Positions 42,772 through 52,427 of a stretch of 64,000 bases of DNA are shown in pieces. Position 1 is the first letter of the stretch. Each line of letters opens with the position of its first letter. The stretch comes from an uncultured Pelagibacteraceae bacterium (GTDB taxonomy: Bacteria > Pseudomonadota > Alphaproteobacteria > Pelagibacterales > Pelagibacteraceae), in NCBI GenBank assembly GCA_902595815.1, contig CACJRL010000003.1, forward strand, positions 62,001 to 126,000, given 5' to 3'. A program made the translations under genes and the position numbers. The notes beneath the pieces are model-generated. The model was not told the DNA's origin and made no database searches. It was given only the letters and a program-made list of their open reading frames with translations.

Positions 42772-43856
42772 TATTTAATTTTTGTTTTTTCGATTATTTC
42801 GTCATTTAAGTTTATATCAAAATTTTTTTTTTCTTTATCATATAAATTTTCTACAAAATTATAAATATTTTTTGCATAAAGATTTGAAGCCGATACAGGA
42901 AGTTTATTTAAAATATTTGTTTCACCCATTATTTTTACGCCATTAACGTCTACAATTTCATCTACCTTTGTAAGCTCTGAGTTTCCACCCTGGGACGCAG
43001 CTAAATCATAAATAATAGATCCGTTTGCCATAACTTTAATCATTTCATCCTTAATAATTATTGGAGCTTTTTTTCCAGGAATTAATGCAGTACATATAAC
43101 GATATCAATTTTTTTTAATGTTTCTCTCAGTAAGTCTTCCTGTTTTTTTTTAAAATCATCTGAAGCTTCCTTAGCATATCCTCCTTCTGTTTCTAAATTT
43201 TCAGCTCCATCAACAATTAAAAATTTACCACCTAAACTCTCGACTTGTTCTTTAGATGCCATTCTAACATCAGTCGCGTACACTATGGCTCCCATTCTTT
43301 TTGCGGTAGCTATCGCTTGTAAACCAGCAACACCTGCTCCAACTACCAAAACTTTGGCTGCAGATATAGTTCCTGCTGCAGTCATCATCATTGGGATAGC
43401 TTTTTGAAAGTAAGCAAAAGAATCAACGACTGCTTTATATCCCGCTAAATTAGCTTGGGAAGATAGTATATCCATTGATTGAGCTCTTGTAATTCTTGGC
43501 AAAAGTTCAAGAGAAAAGCAGTTAACATTTTTTGATGTTAAATCATTTAACTTTTTTTCATTTAAATACGGATTTAAAACTCCTATTAAAATTTGACTTT
43601 CTTTCAATTTACTTAAATTTTCGTCACTAGGTATATTCATTTGTATTATCACATTTGAATTTAAAATAACCTCATCTTTTGGAAGGATATTGGCTCCATG
43701 ACTTTCATATTCCTTATCGGAGATTCCCAGATGTTCTGCATAATTTTTGCTCAAATGAATTTCTAGTCCTAAGGATTTATACTTTTTTATAATTTCAGGT
43801 GTTATCGATACCCTCTTTTCAAAACCTAGATTTTCTGAAATAGATCCTATTATCAT
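42771..43856 (-). CDS. pntA1: NAD(P) transhydrogenase subunit alpha part 1
   Basis: SENLGFEKRVSITPEIIKKYKSLGLEIHL, ARITRAQSMDILSSQANLAGYKAV, VLVVGAGVAGLQAIATAKRMGAIVYATDVR. Confidence 0.95.
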   Translation of the reverse strand: MIIGSISENLGFEKRVSITPEIIKKYKSLGLEIHLSKNYAEHLGISDKEYESHGANILPKDEVILNSNVIIQMNIPSDENLSKLKESQILIGVLNPYLNEKKLNDLTSKNVNCFSLELLPRITRAQSMDILSSQANLAGYKAVVDSFAYFQKAIPMMMTAAGTISAAKVLVVGAGVAGLQAIATAKRMGAIVYATDVRMASKEQVESLGGKFLIVDGAENLETEGGYAKEASDDFKKKQEDLLRETLKKIDIVICTALIPGKKAPIIIKDEMIKVMANGSIIYDLAASQGGNSELTKVDEIVDVNGVKIMGETNILNKLPVSASNLYAKNIYNFVENLYDKEKKNFDINLNDEIIEKTKIK

Positions 43857-43857
43857 T

Positions 43858-43968
43858 TTATAAAAGAAATATTGCCATCAAAATAAGAATAACAACTACT
43901 GCAATAGACCCCCAAAGAACAAATTTAGTGAAGTTGTTCCAAGTATTTTTATGCTCTTCATTATTCAT
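43858..43968 (-). CDS. aa3-type cytochrome c oxidase subunit IV microprotein (36 aa)
   Basis: Manual translation MNNEEHKNTWNNFTKFVLWGSIAVVVILILMAIFLL: resembles the bacterial aa3-type subunit IV family (H-x-x-T-W/Y...WG-AVVV-LILMAIF). Below the ORF-track length cutoff. Confidence 0.75.
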   Translation of the reverse strand: MNNEEHKNTWNNFTKFVLWGSIAVVVILILMAIFLL

Positions 43969-43976
43969 TAAAAGTT

Positions 43977-44102
43977 CTATTTTTGTCTAGCTTTAAATTT
44001 AGGATTTTTTTTGTTTATTATATATACTCTACCCCGTCTTCTAACTAATTTAGAGTTAAGATCTCTTTTTTTTAACGATTTAAGTGAACTTGCAATTTTC
44101 AT
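43977..44102 (-). CDS. rpmJ: 50S ribosomal protein L36 (41 aa, zinc-independent type)
   Basis: Manual translation [41 protein letters not shown]. Confidence 0.93.
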   Translation of the reverse strand: MKIASSLKSLKKRDLNSKLVRRRGRVYIINKKNPKFKARQK

Positions 44103-44112
44103 AATTTTTAAT

Positions 44113-44991
44113 TTAGCTTTTAATAAACGAACTTATGTAATCTTTCAAATTTATTTTTCCAAAAATACGAGTAATTTTTCTATTATATGATATATTTACT
44201 AAGGCTGAAGAATAACGTTCGCCTGGTCTTTTGGGTAAATATTTAAATTTAGAATTAAACATTTTTGCCACAGCCTTTATAGAATATGATTTTCGATGAC
44301 TTATACTGTAATGTCTGCATTTATTTAATTTCCAAGCTTTGTAACATACTTTAATTGTGTCGTCGATATGTGTAAAGCGTCTAGTTTGAGTGCCTGGCCT
44401 TACAATTGTTAAAGGTTTTTTTTTTTTAAATTGACTCTGAAATATTCCTATAACAGTAGCCATATAACCCTCATCTATCTGGTTATTTCCATATACATTA
44501 TAAAAATAAATTATTTCAAATTTCAAATTAAACCATTTTTTTAAATTTTCTAATAACTCCAAATTTTTTGATTTTGTAAAAGCATAAGGTGATAAATTTT
44601 TATCATTTCCTTTTTTTCCTAAAGATGCTGATGTTGCTGAATAAATTAATTTTATTTTATTATCTAAACAAAATTTAAATACTTCTTTACTGCCAATGGA
44701 GTTTGAGTCAAAACATTTGGAGAAATATTTAAAACTTTGGTAAATTCTCGAAAATTCTCCAAAATGAAAAATCGAATTTATTTTTTTTCTATATTTATTT
44801 AAAATTTTAGATATATTTTCAGTATCTCCTTTAATGTATCTTACTTTCTTTGAAATGATGTGATTTTTTTTTTTCCCAGTGCTATAGTTATCAATACTAA
44901 TAATTTTAAAGTTCGTTTTTTTTAGAAAATAATTAATTAAATTTGATCCTACAAAACCTGCTCCACCGGTTACAACAATTAAATTTTTCAT
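44113..44991 (-). CDS. NAD-dependent epimerase/dehydratase (UDP-glucose 4-epimerase-like)
   Basis: [61 protein letters not shown] (SDR Y-x3-K), RRFTHIDDT. Confidence 0.88.
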   Translation of the reverse strand: MKNLIVVTGGAGFVGSNLINYFLKKTNFKIISIDNYSTGKKKNHIISKKVRYIKGDTENISKILNKYRKKINSIFHFGEFSRIYQSFKYFSKCFDSNSIGSKEVFKFCLDNKIKLIYSATSASLGKKGNDKNLSPYAFTKSKNLELLENLKKWFNLKFEIIYFYNVYGNNQIDEGYMATVIGIFQSQFKKKKPLTIVRPGTQTRRFTHIDDTIKVCYKAWKLNKCRHYSISHRKSYSIKAVAKMFNSKFKYLPKRPGERYSSALVNISYNRKITRIFGKINLKDYISSFIKS

Positions 44992-44999
44992 CTAGAAAA

Positions 45000-45115
45000 G
45001 CCTGGCAATGTCCTACTCTCCCGTGCCTTAAGACAAAGTACCATTGGCGCAGAAAGGCTTGACTTCCGAGTTCGGAATGGGATCGGGTATTACCCTTTCG
45101 CAATAATTACCAGGC
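45000..45115 (-). rRNA. rrf: 5S ribosomal RNA
   Basis: Reverse strand GCCTGGTAATTATTGCGAAAGGGTAATACCCGATCCCATTCCGAACTCGGAAGTCAAGCC...GGCACGGGAGAGTAGGACATTGCCAGGC: conserved 5S core and closed terminal helix. Confidence 0.96.
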
Positions 45116-45122
45116 GAAGCTT

Positions 45123-45150
45123 TTAATACATGAAAAATCAAAATTTGCAA
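45123..45150 (-). promoter_or_regulatory. putative sigma-70-type promoter for the 5S gene
   Basis: Minus strand TTGCAA (45150-45145), 16 bp spacer, TATTAA (45128-45123), then 7 nt to the 5S 5' end. Confidence 0.45.
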
Positions 45151-45207
45151 ATAAATTATTATATAAAGATATCAATTCTGAGTATTTTAATAAAGTTAAT
45201 TATTAAA

Positions 45208-46269
45208 TTATAATATTTCTCTTTTTGTCTCCTCTAAAATCTGATCTATAATTTTTTCAGTATTGTACCTAATTTTAAAATTGGGATAAAATTTTTGAAA
45301 TTTGCTAATATCACTGACATACCATTTATGATCTCCCGTTCTAGGTTTTTTTAAGAATTTTTTTTTTATTTTTATATTTAATTTTTCTTCGATATATTTA
45401 ATCGCCTCTAAAATAGAACAATTTGAATATTTGGCACCACCAATATTAAAAACTGCATTATTGATTGGTCTTTTATAAAAATTCCAAAATGCTTGGGTAA
45501 GATCTTTACTATGAATATTATCTCTAACTTGTTTACCTTTATAACCTATTATTTGATAAGATCTTTTTCTTAGGCATTCTTTAACTAAAAATGACAAGAA
45601 GCCATGTAATTTTGCTCCTGAATGATTTGGGCCAGTAATGCATCCCGCTCTGAAACATGCTGTTTTCATTCCAAAATTTTTGTTATATTCTTGAACAAGT
45701 AAATCAGCATAAACTTTTGAAATACCAAACAAGCTGTGAGTACAATTGTCTAATGTCATAGTTTCATTAATACCTTTGTGAAATTTTGAATTTTTTGGTG
45801 GTGCCCACCTATTTTTTTTTTCTATCAAATTTAATCTATTAGGATTGTCACCATAAACTTTATTAGTTGATGTAAAAATAAAAACTGTATCTGGAAAATT
45901 ATTTTTTGCTCCTTCTAAAATATTTAAAGTGCCTGTTGCATTGATTTCAAAATCTTTTCTAATATTGCTGTAAGCCCAATCATGAGAAGGCTGAGCGGCT
46001 GCATGTAGTAAAAATTTAACTCTTTTTTTATATTTTTTAAAAATTTTATTAATTTTTTCTTTATTTCTGATATCACAATTATAATGAGTATAATTGGAAT
46101 ATTTGTTTTTTAAAAAATTCTTAATTCGTCTTGTATCACCATCCAAACCAAAGAATTTCATCCTCTCGTTGTTGTCGATTCCAACCACATCAAAACCTTT
46201 TTCAAGTAGAAAAATTGAAGTTTCAGAGCCAACAAGGCCATTTGATCCAGTAACAATTGCTAAAGACAT
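45208..46269 (-). CDS. NAD-dependent epimerase (CDP-tyvelose/paratose 2-epimerase-like)
   Basis: IVTGSNGLVGSETSIFLLEKGFDVVGIDNN, HAAAQPSHDWAYSNIRKDFEINATGTLNIL, FIFTSTNKVYGDNPN, CFRAGCITGPNHSGAKLHGFLSFL, VRDNIHSKDL. Confidence 0.85.
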   Translation of the reverse strand: MSLAIVTGSNGLVGSETSIFLLEKGFDVVGIDNNERMKFFGLDGDTRRIKNFLKNKYSNYTHYNCDIRNKEKINKIFKKYKKRVKFLLHAAAQPSHDWAYSNIRKDFEINATGTLNILEGAKNNFPDTVFIFTSTNKVYGDNPNRLNLIEKKNRWAPPKNSKFHKGINETMTLDNCTHSLFGISKVYADLLVQEYNKNFGMKTACFRAGCITGPNHSGAKLHGFLSFLVKECLRKRSYQIIGYKGKQVRDNIHSKDLTQAFWNFYKRPINNAVFNIGGAKYSNCSILEAIKYIEEKLNIKIKKKFLKKPRTGDHKWYVSDISKFQKFYPNFKIRYNTEKIIDQILEETKREIL

Positions 46270-47298
46270 TTAATTAAAATATTTTTTTATGATATTAAAA
46301 CTATTTAGTTGCCAAGAATAGATATCATTTGCAATTTCTTCAATATTTTTTTTTGGTTCCCAATTATAAAATTTTTTTATTTCTTTGTTTGATGATACAA
46401 AATATGGAACATCGTAATAAGAGGTATTTGGATTTTTTGAAATTTTAATTTTATTTTTTGTCAATTTTTGTGAAATTAAAGTTAAATCTTTAAGAGACAG
46501 TGCATTTCTAATTCCGCCGCCTGCAATAAAACTTTTATTATATATTTTATTAATTTTTTTTATTTGTAGATATATTAATCTACACACATCCTCAATGTGT
46601 ATAACATCTCTAATTTGGAAACCATTTCCCCCAAAACCATTGTAGCTTAGTTTTTGCTTAGTCAAATGTCTCCAAATCCAAAGACTAAAAAAACCTTGGT
46701 CTACTTTTCCAAATTGCCATGGCCCCGCTATAACTCCAAATCTGTTTATCAAATAATTTAAATCTTTTATATATGAAAATTCTTTTATTAATTCCTCTGA
46801 TGCAAATTTCGTAAATCCATATAAAGATTTAGCACCGATTGTTGGTGATTTCATATCGGTAAATATTTTTTTTGGTTTTATTTTTTTTTTTAGGTTTTTT
46901 CTTTTAATTAAACTATTCAAATATTTGAGAGAATAAACTCTACTTGTAGAGAGGAAAATTAGCTTAGAATTATCTGCTACACATTTTTTTAATATATTTA
47001 ATGTTCCACTTAAATTTGTGCTAAATAATCTATCAATATCATTTAAATAAGTATTAACTGAAGGCTCTGCACAAGCATCAATAATTAAATCAAACTTGGG
47101 TAATTTTTTTATCTTGCTATTTAAACTAATATCAATTTTAAAATTTGATATACCTTCATTTTTTAGTCTTAATAAATTTTGCTTGGACCCATTTCTAAAA
47201 AGATTATCTAAAGAATGAACTTTAAATTTTTTCTTCTTTAAATAAATTGCTAGGTTTGATCCTACAAAACCACATCCACCTGTTATTAAAATTTTCAT
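46270..47298 (-). CDS. NAD-dependent epimerase/dehydratase
   Basis: ILITGGCGFVGSNLAIYLKKKKFKVHSLDNL, FLSTSRVYSL, SLYGFTKFASEELI, NRFGVIAGPWQFGKVDQGFFSLW, IRDVIHIEDV. Confidence 0.87.
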   Translation of the reverse strand: MKILITGGCGFVGSNLAIYLKKKKFKVHSLDNLFRNGSKQNLLRLKNEGISNFKIDISLNSKIKKLPKFDLIIDACAEPSVNTYLNDIDRLFSTNLSGTLNILKKCVADNSKLIFLSTSRVYSLKYLNSLIKRKNLKKKIKPKKIFTDMKSPTIGAKSLYGFTKFASEELIKEFSYIKDLNYLINRFGVIAGPWQFGKVDQGFFSLWIWRHLTKQKLSYNGFGGNGFQIRDVIHIEDVCRLIYLQIKKINKIYNKSFIAGGGIRNALSLKDLTLISQKLTKNKIKISKNPNTSYYDVPYFVSSNKEIKKFYNWEPKKNIEEIANDIYSWQLNSFNIIKKYFN

Positions 47299-47328
47299 TT
47301 TAAATAATTTTAGTATAAAAGTTTTTTT

Positions 47329-48042
47329 ATGAGTTTATCTATAATTATTCCATGTAAAAATGAAGAGCAAACAATCATTAAAACGATAACTAAAATCAAC
47401 AAAATAATAAAAAGAAGGATAAAAGAATATGAATATATTCTTATTAATGATTTTAGTAATGACAATACCTATGAAGAAATAAAAAAATTATCCAAAAGTA
47501 AAAAAAATATCAAAATTAAAAATAATAAAATCAAAGGGTTGGGTGGTGCAATTAACCTAGGAATAAAATCTAGCAAAAAAAGATTTATTGCTATCGTTAT
47601 GGCCGACTTATCTGACAATCCATTTGATTTAATCAAATATTATAATTTAATAAATAAATATAATTATGATGCAATATTTGGAAGTAGATTTATTAAAAAT
47701 TCCCAAGTTACAGATTATCCTTTTAAAAAACTAATATACAATAGAATATTTAATTATTTAGTTAAATTGATTTTTTACTCTGACTATAACGACTTTACTA
47801 ATGCATTTAAAATTTATAAAAAAAAAACACTTTTGGAGATGGGTCCTTTCATATCCGAAAATTTTAATATTTTTTTAGAATTACCTTTAAAAATAATTAT
47901 ATGGAAAAAGAAATATAAGATAATTCCAATAAAATGGTATAATAGAAAGAAAGGTCTATCCAAATTTAAAGTTAAAGAACTTAGTTCAAAATATTTCTTT
48001 ACACTTCTATATTGTTTTTTTGAAAGAATTCTTATTAGATAA
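47329..48042 (+). CDS. family 2 glycosyltransferase (polyprenyl-phosphate sugar transferase-like)
   Basis: MSLSIIIPCKNEEQTIIKTITKI, YILINDFSNDNTYEEI, GLGGAINLGIKSSKKRFIAIVMADLSDNPFDLIKY. Confidence 0.9.
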   Translation: MSLSIIIPCKNEEQTIIKTITKINKIIKRRIKEYEYILINDFSNDNTYEEIKKLSKSKKNIKIKNNKIKGLGGAINLGIKSSKKRFIAIVMADLSDNPFDLIKYYNLINKYNYDAIFGSRFIKNSQVTDYPFKKLIYNRIFNYLVKLIFYSDYNDFTNAFKIYKKKTLLEMGPFISENFNIFLELPLKIIIWKKKYKIIPIKWYNRKKGLSKFKVKELSSKYFFTLLYCFFERILIR

Positions 48043-49257
48043 AATATATTTTATAAAAATTCCAATAAATATAATTATCAATGGTAGTATAAATAACTTG
48101 TATCTTGGTAAAATAAAAAAAGTAGGGATTAAAAATATATAAAATAGATATAAAATTGTAACTTTATATAATTTTTTTTTATTTATTAAATTGATAATAA
48201 AACCAATCAAACCAAGAAAAGAATAAATTATTTCTGGAGCAACTACTAGTGGATTATAATAATTTGGATAATTTGAATTGTAGTTATACAACACAAAAGA
48301 AAACAATTTTTTTAAATATAAATTAAAATAATATATTGGATCATTTTTTATATTGTTTATTGCTCTTTTTTTAAAATTATCATCGATATATATTTCATAA
48401 AGATAAATTTTATTATTTTTTTTTAAGTAATTTAATATTTCACTTTTTTCTTTAATTAGATTTGGATATGTCCATTCAGGATGGATTGTTCCATTTAAAT
48501 CAGCTATAACATTATTGCCTCTCCATAAATTAAATCCGAGAGATTTTGTTATTACAAATTGACCAAAATTATTATAATTTCTAATTATATAAGGTGTGAT
48601 TAATATAAAGGTTATTAAAATTGATATTAATATTTTATTTAATTTTCTTAATTCAAAATACCAAGCAATTAAACAAATTATAAATAAAATTAAAAATTCA
48701 CCTCTTATCAATACTAAACACGAAGAAATAATACCAAAATAAATATAATTTTTATTATGTTTTATCTGTAAAAAAAAATAAACAAACATTGTAAATAAAA
48801 AAACTTGTAATGTTATTGATGAAATTTGTGTAGATGCATAAAAGTGTAAAGGGTAAAAAAAGAAAATTAGTGTCAAAAAAACTGATAATTTTTCTGAAAA
48901 ATAAATCCTGTTTATATAGTAAAAAAATTGAGCAGTAATAATTGATAATACGCATTGAAAAATTAAAATAATTTTTACAGCTAGGAAATCATTAAAATTT
49001 GCTAAAAAATAAAAAAAATATAGAAAAAACGTATAAAGTGGTGGCATATACACACTAGGAACTAACCTATAACCATCTATGGCGTAAAATGAAAGTGATT
49101 GAAAATTCTTAAGATTAGATAATAAAATCTTCCACTCTTCAACAAAACTTTCATCACCTATATAAAAAATAAGAATTATTTTAATAAATAGAGACAAATA
49201 TAGAATAGTCCTTAGTTTTTTTTTATTTAAATAATCTCCTAAATTAGTTTTTCCCAT
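48007..49257 (-). CDS. polytopic membrane glycosyltransferase (PMT/GT-C-like)
   Basis: 416 aa, many TM segments, early DGYRLVPSVYMPPLYTFFLYFFYF loop typical of GT-C enzymes. Confidence 0.65.
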   Translation of the reverse strand: MGKTNLGDYLNKKKLRTILYLSLFIKIILIFYIGDESFVEEWKILLSNLKNFQSLSFYAIDGYRLVPSVYMPPLYTFFLYFFYFLANFNDFLAVKIILIFQCVLSIITAQFFYYINRIYFSEKLSVFLTLIFFFYPLHFYASTQISSITLQVFLFTMFVYFFLQIKHNKNYIYFGIISSCLVLIRGEFLILFIICLIAWYFELRKLNKILISILITFILITPYIIRNYNNFGQFVITKSLGFNLWRGNNVIADLNGTIHPEWTYPNLIKEKSEILNYLKKNNKIYLYEIYIDDNFKKRAINNIKNDPIYYFNLYLKKLFSFVLYNYNSNYPNYYNPLVVAPEIIYSFLGLIGFIINLINKKKLYKVTILYLFYIFLIPTFFILPRYKLFILPLIIIFIGIFIKYILSNKNSFKKTI

Positions 49258-50201
49258 TTAATAATATTTTTAATTGATTTATCTAAATTGAATTTTCTTT
49301 TCCAATTTGGAAAATTCTTTTTTAGTAAATTATTATCTGCGTATATTTTGCCAATATCTCCCAACCTACGACTTTTAAATTTGTATTTAATTTTTTTATT
49401 TAAAAACTTATTAAAAGTTTTAACAACCTGAAGGACCGAATAACCCATATTATATCCACAATTCAATACTAATGATTTATTTTTTATTTTTTTTAGAGAT
49501 AAGATGTGCAGTTTTGATAAGTCATTTACATCTATAAAATCTCTTATAGCTGTTCCATCTTTTGTATTATAATTATTACCATAAATATTAATACTATAAT
49601 TTTTAAGTCTAATAGAGTTTGATATATTTGTAAATAAAGAACCCCTTTTAATAGGTCCACATCGCATTTTTTGATCAGGACCTATAACATTAAAATAACG
49701 AAGTATAGCAAATTTGAAATTATGATCTTTTGCAAATTTTTTTATTTTAATTTCACAGTCTAGTTTATTTCTACCATAATTACTTAAGGGTTTTTTTAAA
49801 TCACTTTCCTTAACACATACGGATTTTTGTTTTCCATATACTGCAGCACTTGAGGAAAAAATTAAATAATTTATCTTATATTTTTTTAGAAACTTTAAAA
49901 CATTGATTGTTGAGATAACATTATTTTCATAATACTTTTTTTTTTTCTTTATTGACTCTTTGACATTTGTAAGTCCAGCAAAATGAAAAATCGCATGAAT
50001 TTTGAAAGTCTTAAGAGTTTTAACTAGTTTTTGGTAATTTTTGAGATCTAATTTATAAAAAATAAAATTATTTTTGATTTGTTTTTTATAACCGGTTGAT
50101 AAATTATCGATTATTATGACTTTATAGCCCATATCTTTTAAGTCATATGAAACTTTACTTCCAATATATCCGGCTCCACCGGTAACTAAAATTGTTTTCA
50201 T
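49239..50201 (-). CDS. galE: UDP-glucose 4-epimerase
   Basis: ILVTGGAGYIGSKVSYDL, IIDNLSTGYKKQIK, IFHFAGLTNVKESIKKKKKYYENNV, SSSAAVYGK, PLSNYGRNKLDCE, RYFNVIGPDQKMRCG, DGTAIRDFIDVNDLSKLH. Confidence 0.9.
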   Translation of the reverse strand: MKTILVTGGAGYIGSKVSYDLKDMGYKVIIIDNLSTGYKKQIKNNFIFYKLDLKNYQKLVKTLKTFKIHAIFHFAGLTNVKESIKKKKKYYENNVISTINVLKFLKKYKINYLIFSSSAAVYGKQKSVCVKESDLKKPLSNYGRNKLDCEIKIKKFAKDHNFKFAILRYFNVIGPDQKMRCGPIKRGSLFTNISNSIRLKNYSINIYGNNYNTKDGTAIRDFIDVNDLSKLHILSLKKIKNKSLVLNCGYNMGYSVLQVVKTFNKFLNKKIKYKFKSRRLGDIGKIYADNNLLKKNFPNWKRKFNLDKSIKNIIKWEKLI

Positions 50202-50212
50202 AATTTTTTAAT

Positions 50213-51115
50213 CTATTTTCTAAATTTTCTTTTAATTTTAAATACTAAATGCATTAATTTTTGTTTAAAATTATTATTGAAATTTTGGTAATTATTATTT
50301 TTTACAAAATCACCTTTAGAAAATAAGAAATTTAGTGTCATTAACATTGTCTCGTCTCTCATATTTCCTCTTTCAAATAATAAGTCGAATTTTTTGTTGC
50401 TTTCAAAATTTGAAATTATTTCGTTAAAATTTTTTTTTGTAAATGGATTAAAATACTTATTATCTATGTTAAAATATTCATTAATTTTAAAATCTGGTTT
50501 AAATAAAGGATTTAAGCCTGCTTTTAAATAAGAATTCATCAAATTTTCTGGATAAATCATATCTCTAACTTGATAATAATTTGGATGAACACAGTGTGAA
50601 CTTGAAATAAATATACCTTTATCATTAAGAATATTATTTATTATAGCTGCAGTCTCATAAACTCCATAATTTAATAAATTATTTTTTTTTGTGGGATTAA
50701 AATGTATGATTGCACATCCATCATAAATAAAATCATAATAATTATTTGATAATTTTTTTCCAACTTTTAAAAAATTTCCATTAATAAAATTTATTTTACT
50801 ATTGTAATAAACTTTATTACTATTCAATTTTCCATTTTCTTTATAAGTGTCTATAATATCTATATTGGTAACTTCTCCGTATTTTGTAAAATAATTAGTA
50901 AGCCACGAATAATAACCTCCTCCAACATCTAAGATCTTTAAATTTTTTTTATCTTTAATAAAATTTTCAAATACATAAAGAATTATTGCCCATTTATAAA
51001 TAGCAACAAAATTATCCTCATTTTCAGAATTTTTATGGAAATTTGTATTTTTTACTAATTCATAAAACTTACTAAGTTTTTTTAAATCATTTAAATCTGG
51101 GAAGCAATTAAACAT
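50213..51115 (-). CDS. SAM-dependent methyltransferase-like protein
   Basis: LKILDVGGGYYSWLTNYFTKYGEVTNIDIIDTY motif I. Confidence 0.65.
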   Translation of the reverse strand: MFNCFPDLNDLKKLSKFYELVKNTNFHKNSENEDNFVAIYKWAIILYVFENFIKDKKNLKILDVGGGYYSWLTNYFTKYGEVTNIDIIDTYKENGKLNSNKVYYNSKINFINGNFLKVGKKLSNNYYDFIYDGCAIIHFNPTKKNNLLNYGVYETAAIINNILNDKGIFISSSHCVHPNYYQVRDMIYPENLMNSYLKAGLNPLFKPDFKINEYFNIDNKYFNPFTKKNFNEIISNFESNKKFDLLFERGNMRDETMLMTLNFLFSKGDFVKNNNYQNFNNNFKQKLMHLVFKIKRKFRK

Positions 51116-51122
51116 ATTTATT

Positions 51123-52361
51123 TTAATCTATTTTTTTATTTTTTGTATTTATAGTTAATAATATTAATCCAATGTTAAACCAAAATAAAGTTGCTGAAAA
51201 TGTAGAAAAAAAACTACCATTACTTTTTACTGGCCAAATATAAAAAAGTACAACTGATAAGCTTCCAATAAAAATAGGTTTTTGAATATTATCTAATTTT
51301 TTGAAATGCTTTTTAATAAATATTAAAAAATTTATAATAAATATTGAAAATAAAATTAGTCCAATTAATCCTGTTTCTGATAAAAATTCTAAATATATAT
51401 TATGTGGATGCGTTGAACATAAAGTTTGTTTATCTGTTAATTTATCAATCTGACTCTCATCGCAAATTATTCTATAATTTTTTAGTCCTACACCGCTTAT
51501 CTTATTGTCTTTCCAAATATTATAGGCAGATGAAAAAAGTCTAGCATGATTTGAATTTTCAAAATTTTTCAAGTCGAAAATAAAGTTATTTATTCGACTT
51601 TTTACATTTTGATTTAAAGTGTACATTGAAAACAAAGTTATTATTAATAATGAACTAATTAGAATTATTTTTTTTTTATCAATAAAAAACAATAAACAAA
51701 AAATATTACAGCAGTAAAAAAGTAAAGACATTCTCTCTCCGGACAGTAAAACTGCAAAAAAAGTTGTGAGTATAAAAATAATAAAATAAAAATTTTTTAG
51801 ATTAAAACTCTTATTTAAATTAAGAAAACAGTAAGATATTACAGGTGCCGAGAGGAAAGATATATAACCTCCTACTATTAATTCTTTACCAAAAGGACCG
51901 CTAAGACGATATGGATTTGTATCATAACTAGGTTCTATACCAAATATATCATGCCCAAAGAAATATTGATAAATGGTATCAATTGATACAAAAAATATTA
52001 TTAAACCAATTGTCAAAATTAGTTTATTCAATGCTTTGATATTAAATTGGAAGAAAAAGCCAATTGCTAAAGCTAAAATTAAAAATCTAATCTGAGATAT
52101 TGCACTTTGTAAAGATCTCAAGTTATTTTCTGTAAGATAAGAATTTACAACAATATAAATCCAAAAAATTATGAATATATATATCCATAGATAATTGTTA
52201 TAATTTTTAAATATACGTTTCTCACTAAAGAAAAAAATAAACATTATACAAATGAAAAAAATGTATAAATTTAAAGATGCAGATCTAAACAAAATGATAA
52301 GTGGTAGTAAACCTATAATTAAGTAGGAATAGTCATTTAGGAAACTTTTTATATTTTTCAT
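51123..52361 (-). CDS. O-antigen ligase family protein (WaaL/Wzy_C-like)
   Basis: 412 aa polytopic; AVLLSGERMSLLFY, ARLFSSAYNIWKDNKISGVGLKNYR, TLCSTHPHNIYLEFLSETGLIGLILF signature. Confidence 0.88.
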   Translation of the reverse strand: MKNIKSFLNDYSYLIIGLLPLIILFRSASLNLYIFFICIMFIFFFSEKRIFKNYNNYLWIYIFIIFWIYIVVNSYLTENNLRSLQSAISQIRFLILALAIGFFFQFNIKALNKLILTIGLIIFFVSIDTIYQYFFGHDIFGIEPSYDTNPYRLSGPFGKELIVGGYISFLSAPVISYCFLNLNKSFNLKNFYFIIFILTTFFAVLLSGERMSLLFYCCNIFCLLFFIDKKKIILISSLLIITLFSMYTLNQNVKSRINNFIFDLKNFENSNHARLFSSAYNIWKDNKISGVGLKNYRIICDESQIDKLTDKQTLCSTHPHNIYLEFLSETGLIGLILFSIFIINFLIFIKKHFKKLDNIQKPIFIGSLSVVLFYIWPVKSNGSFFSTFSATLFWFNIGLILLTINTKNKKID

Positions 52362-52427
52362 TAATATTTATTTTTTTTCTCTATGATTTGTTATATATAA
52401 GATTTTTTAATTTAATAGAGCTAAGTA

